NCBI GenBank assembly: GCA_038049695.1
Contig: CP142452.1
Location: forward strand, 53,402,501-53,466,500
Source: Cinnamomum chago
Taxonomy: Eukaryota; Streptophyta; Magnoliopsida; Laurales; Lauraceae
DNA length: 64,000 bases
Direction of reading: 5' to 3'
Shown here one piece after another: positions 40,101-44,356 of this stretch. Position 1 is the first letter of the stretch; every line of letters starts with the position of its first letter. The position numbers and the translations under genes were made by a program. The notes under the pieces were generated by a model. That model searched no databases and was not told where the DNA came from. It saw nothing but the letters and a program-made list of their open reading frames with translations.

Positions 40101-43100
40101 TAATGAACCTCAAACCTTATCCCACCGCTAAAGACATGTGGGGATATCTGAAGCAAGTGTACCATCAAGATAATTCAGCACGTCAATTTCATCTGGAATG
40201 TGCGATTGCTGAATATGCACAAGGGACATTGTCAATCCAAGACTACTATTCAGGATTCCGAACCCTATGGTCAGAATACAATAGTATTAAGTATGCAGAT
40301 GTGGCTCCCGACGTTCTGATCGTGATTCGTGATCTTCAGGCCTCTAGTCAAAGGGATCAGTTTTTGATGAAACTGCGGAATGAATATGAAAGTGTCGGAT
40401 CTGCCCTGATGAATCGACGCCATTACCTTCCTTGGATATATGCTTCAATGAACTATTATGCCAGGAACGGCGCATTGCGACCTCGGCTCATATAGCGCAA
40501 CAAACGACTGAGACCTATTCAGTTGCGTTCTCGGCTAATAAAACTTCTCAGCCTCCGCCGCGTGACTTGAGCAAAACGCAATGTTACAGTTGTCAAAAAT
40601 TTGGGCACATTGCAACTCAATGCAAACAGAAGGTCTGCAGTTACTGTAAAAAGTCGGGACATATCATCTCTGAATGTCGCCGCCGACCCCAACGTCCATC
40701 ACCACAGCCTCAGTCTCCACAGTATCAGCCTCCGCATGCGTATGTTGCTTCTTCGGTTATGCCTGCTCCTACATCTGCGCCCTCACAGCCTGGTCCCTCA
40801 TCCTCTCACTCCTGAAATGGTTCAACAGATGATTGTCAATGCCTTCTCTGCTTTTGGTCTCTCAGGTACATCCCCTCCATCTTCTACTTGGTTTCTTGAT
40901 TCCGGGGCGTCTAATCATATGACGTCTTCCTGTACACCACTCTCCAACGTGCAAAGCTACAATGGCCCTCTTCAAATCCAAACTGCTAACGGGGACCATG
41001 TTCCCTTTACTGCTGTCGGTGACATCTCTGGTCCCATTCCATTGAAAAATGTTTATGTGTCCAAATTTAACCTCCAACCTTTTGTCAGTCGAGCAGCTTG
41101 TTGAAAATAATTGTAATATCTCTTTTTCCTCTTTTGGTTGTGTTGTGCAGGACCAGATGTCCGGGAAGGAGATCGCGAGGGGGCCTCAGTGTGGACGCTT
41201 GTTTCCGCTGGATTTTTCAAAACTTGCTAGGAATAAATTTGACAATGATGTGTTTTGTTTTTCCCTTAGAGATAACTGTCAATTGTGGCATAAAAGACTT
41301 GGACACCCTAATTCAAAGGCTTTGTCCCTGATGTTCAATTCTGGTTTAATAAATAAAACTGCTGGTTCATCTTCTTGTGTGCCTTTTGATTGTGCTACTT
41401 GCAAATTGGGAAAAAGCAAAACCCTTCCTTTTTCCATTTCCACTTCACACAGCACTCAGTGTTTTGATTTGGTTCAAAGCGATGTATGGGGAATTGCTCC
41501 AGCTCTTTCTCATGCTCACTATAAATACTTTGTGACTTTTATTGATGATTTCAGTCGGTTCACGTGGGTTTACTTTCTGCATTCCAAATCTGATGTTTTT
41601 CATGTTTTTAAAATTTTTCTGGCTTATGTTGAAAATCAATTTTACACCTGCATTAAAATCTTGCGATCTGATTCAGGCAGGGAATATATGTCCTCTGATT
41701 TTCAACAGTTTTTGCAAACCAAAGGTATTATTTCTCAAAGAACTTGTCCTTATACTCCACAGCAGAATGGAGTCGCTGAAAGGAAAAATAGACATCTCCT
41801 TGATGTCACTCGTTCCCTTCTCCTTGAATCATCAGTTCCTACCCGTTTTTGGGTTGAGGCTTTGGCTACTGCAGCTTATCTCATTAATCGTATACCATCC
41901 TCTTCAATTGACAATCAGAGGCCATATTATCGTCTCTACAAGACATCTCCATCTTATGATGATCTTCATGTTTATGGTTCCGTTTGCTTTCTGCATTTAC
42001 CTCCGTCTGAACGGACCAAACTTACCGCTCAATCCGCTCAATGTGTTTTTTAGGATATGCCCCCTTCCAGAAAGGGTTCCTTTGCTATGATCCCCACATT
42101 CGTCGCATCCGCACCTCTAGGAATGTCGTGTTTTTTGAAAACGAGTATTTTTTTCAAAAACACCTTGATCCTCCGGACGACTCCTCATTAGTTTCCTTAC
42201 CTGGTTTCTCTAATGACACATCTATTGTTCGATTTAATCCTAATTGTGTATCACAATCGGAATGCAGACGCGCCTCCCAGGGATTCCCCTCCAGATCTTC
42301 CTCCCGCATCCGGTTCCCCTCCGGCAATTGGTCCATCTGGACTTCCTACATTGCGTCGCTCCACTCGCATTTCGGTACCACCCGACCGCTATGGGTTCTC
42401 CCATACTTCCTTAATGGCAACTTTGTCCTCTTCTTCCATTCCCCAATCCTATTCTCAGGCTGTGCAGGACAAAAGTTGGAACCAGGCTATGCACAATGAA
42501 TTGGCGGCTTTAGAGAAAAATCATACGTGGGATATTGTCCCCTCTCCTGTGGGTGTCAAACCTATTGGCTGCAAGTGGATCTTTTCTCTCAAGTTAAAAT
42601 CAGATGGCACTCTAGATCGATATAAGGCGCGCCTTGTTGCTCTCGGAAATCGGCAGGAATATGGCATTGATTATGATGAGACTTTTGCTCTCGTCGCCAA
42701 GATGACCACCGTCCGCATCATCCTTGTTGTTGTTGCATCTCAATCTTGGCCTCTCTATCAAATGGATGTCAAAAATGTGTTTCTTCATGGTGATCTCAAA
42801 GAAGATGTTTACATGCGTCTGCCACTGGGGTCCTCTTCCGGGAAGGGTATGGTTGCTAAGCTCCGTCGCTCTCTCTATGGTCTGAAGCAAGCCCCTCGCG
42901 CATGATTTGAGAAATTTCAGGATGCTCTTCTCCGCTTGGATTTTCATCCCAGCCAGTATGATCCTTCTATGTTCTTACATCATGCTCCTTCCGGGATTAC
43001 TGTGCTACTGGTCTACGTTGATGACATTGTCATTACTGGTCCCAATGCACAAATGATTCATAAACTCCAAGCTTCTCTTCATCAGTCGTTTCAAATGAAG

Positions 43101-44287
43101 GATCTCGGCCCCTTACACTATTTCCTTGGTCTTGAAGTTCATCAATCGTCTGCCGGTATAGTTCTCAATCAGCACAAATACACCATGGACCTCATTGACT
43201 TGGCGGGCCTTGCTGCTTCTGCTCCTGTCGATACGCCGATCGAACTAAATGTCAAGCTTAGTAAAGAGGAAGGTGACCTTCTTCCAGATCCTACCGCATA
43301 TCGCCAGTTAGTGGGTAGTTTGATCTACCTCACGATCACCCGTCCTGATATCTCCTTCGTGGTCAACCTAATGAGTCAGTTCATGACTGCTCATCGTCAT
43401 CTTCATATGGCTGTTGTTCGCCGCATCATTCGGTACCTTATTCGCACACCGACTCGCGGGTTGTTTTTTCCCTCCAACAATCCTCTATCTCTCAAAGCTT
43501 ATTCCGATGCTAATTGGGCTGGTTGTCCCGATACTCGCCGATCGACGACAGGATGGTGCATGTTTTTGGGTGATAGTCTGATTTCTTGGAAATGCAAGAA
43601 ACATGACAAAGTTTCCAAATCTTCTACCGAGGCTGAGTATCGAGCCATGTTTGCTGCCTGCTCTGAAATTCTTTGGCTCCGAGGTCTGCTCTCTGACATT
43701 GGTTTTCCAGCAGAAGGAGCTACTCCCCTCTATGCAGGTAATACCAGTGCAATTCGGATTACTGAAAATCCGATTTTTCATGAACGCACTAAACACATCG
43801 AGCTTGATTGTCATTTCATACGAGATGAGCTTAAACGCGATGTCATCAGCCTTCCGCATGTCTCCACTGAACTTCAAATTGCTGATATTCTCACCAAAGG
43901 TCTTCCACGACCTCGCCATCAGTTCTTGGTTGGCAAATTGATGCTTGTTGATTCTCCCGCATCAATTTGAGGGGGGGTGTTAAACAGGCCCAAGGCCCAT
44001 AACAAGATCCAGTCCAACACATATCACATGGGTTGATTTGGTCAATATATCATTCAGCTGTACATATTCTATATAGGTTTTGGTTTCCTCTTAGAATAGA
44101 AATTGATTGTAATTAGTTAGCTTCTTAAATTGGAGCCTTGATTAAGGCATTGTAATAACTATATATTGTGATATAGTCTCCAAAGGAGAGGACACAGAAA
44201 TAATACAATCATCATTCAAGAACTCTCGTTCCATTCTTGCATTCTAAAATTGTGAGAATGACAATCAACCCTTAAGGGACATGGCAT

Positions 44288-44356
<69 letters not shown>

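Larger units (their letters stand above)
38961..44263 (+). mobile_element. Ty1/copia LTR retrotransposon, complete but decayed (Copia-2)
   Basis: The element is 5.3 kb with LTRs of 288 and 286 bp and a perfect ATCAA target duplication (38956-38960, 44264-44268). The primer site TGGTATCAGAGCC starts at 39249, and a polypurine tract (TTTGAGGGGGGG) abuts the 3' LTR. The LTRs differ at about 8 substitutions plus a 2-bp indel, near 2.8 percent, so it is somewhat older than Copia-1 (about 1 million years at a rice-like rate, older if the lineage is slow). The coding region has about six breaks. It lies antisense to the host gene in the 8.4-kb intron between exons a and b. Confidence 0.95.

Noticed and set aside
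44291-44353. TC tracts as telomere- or promoter-like elements
   Set aside because: They are pure dinucleotide repeats with no nearby transcription start. Plant introns and LTR flanks carry many of them.
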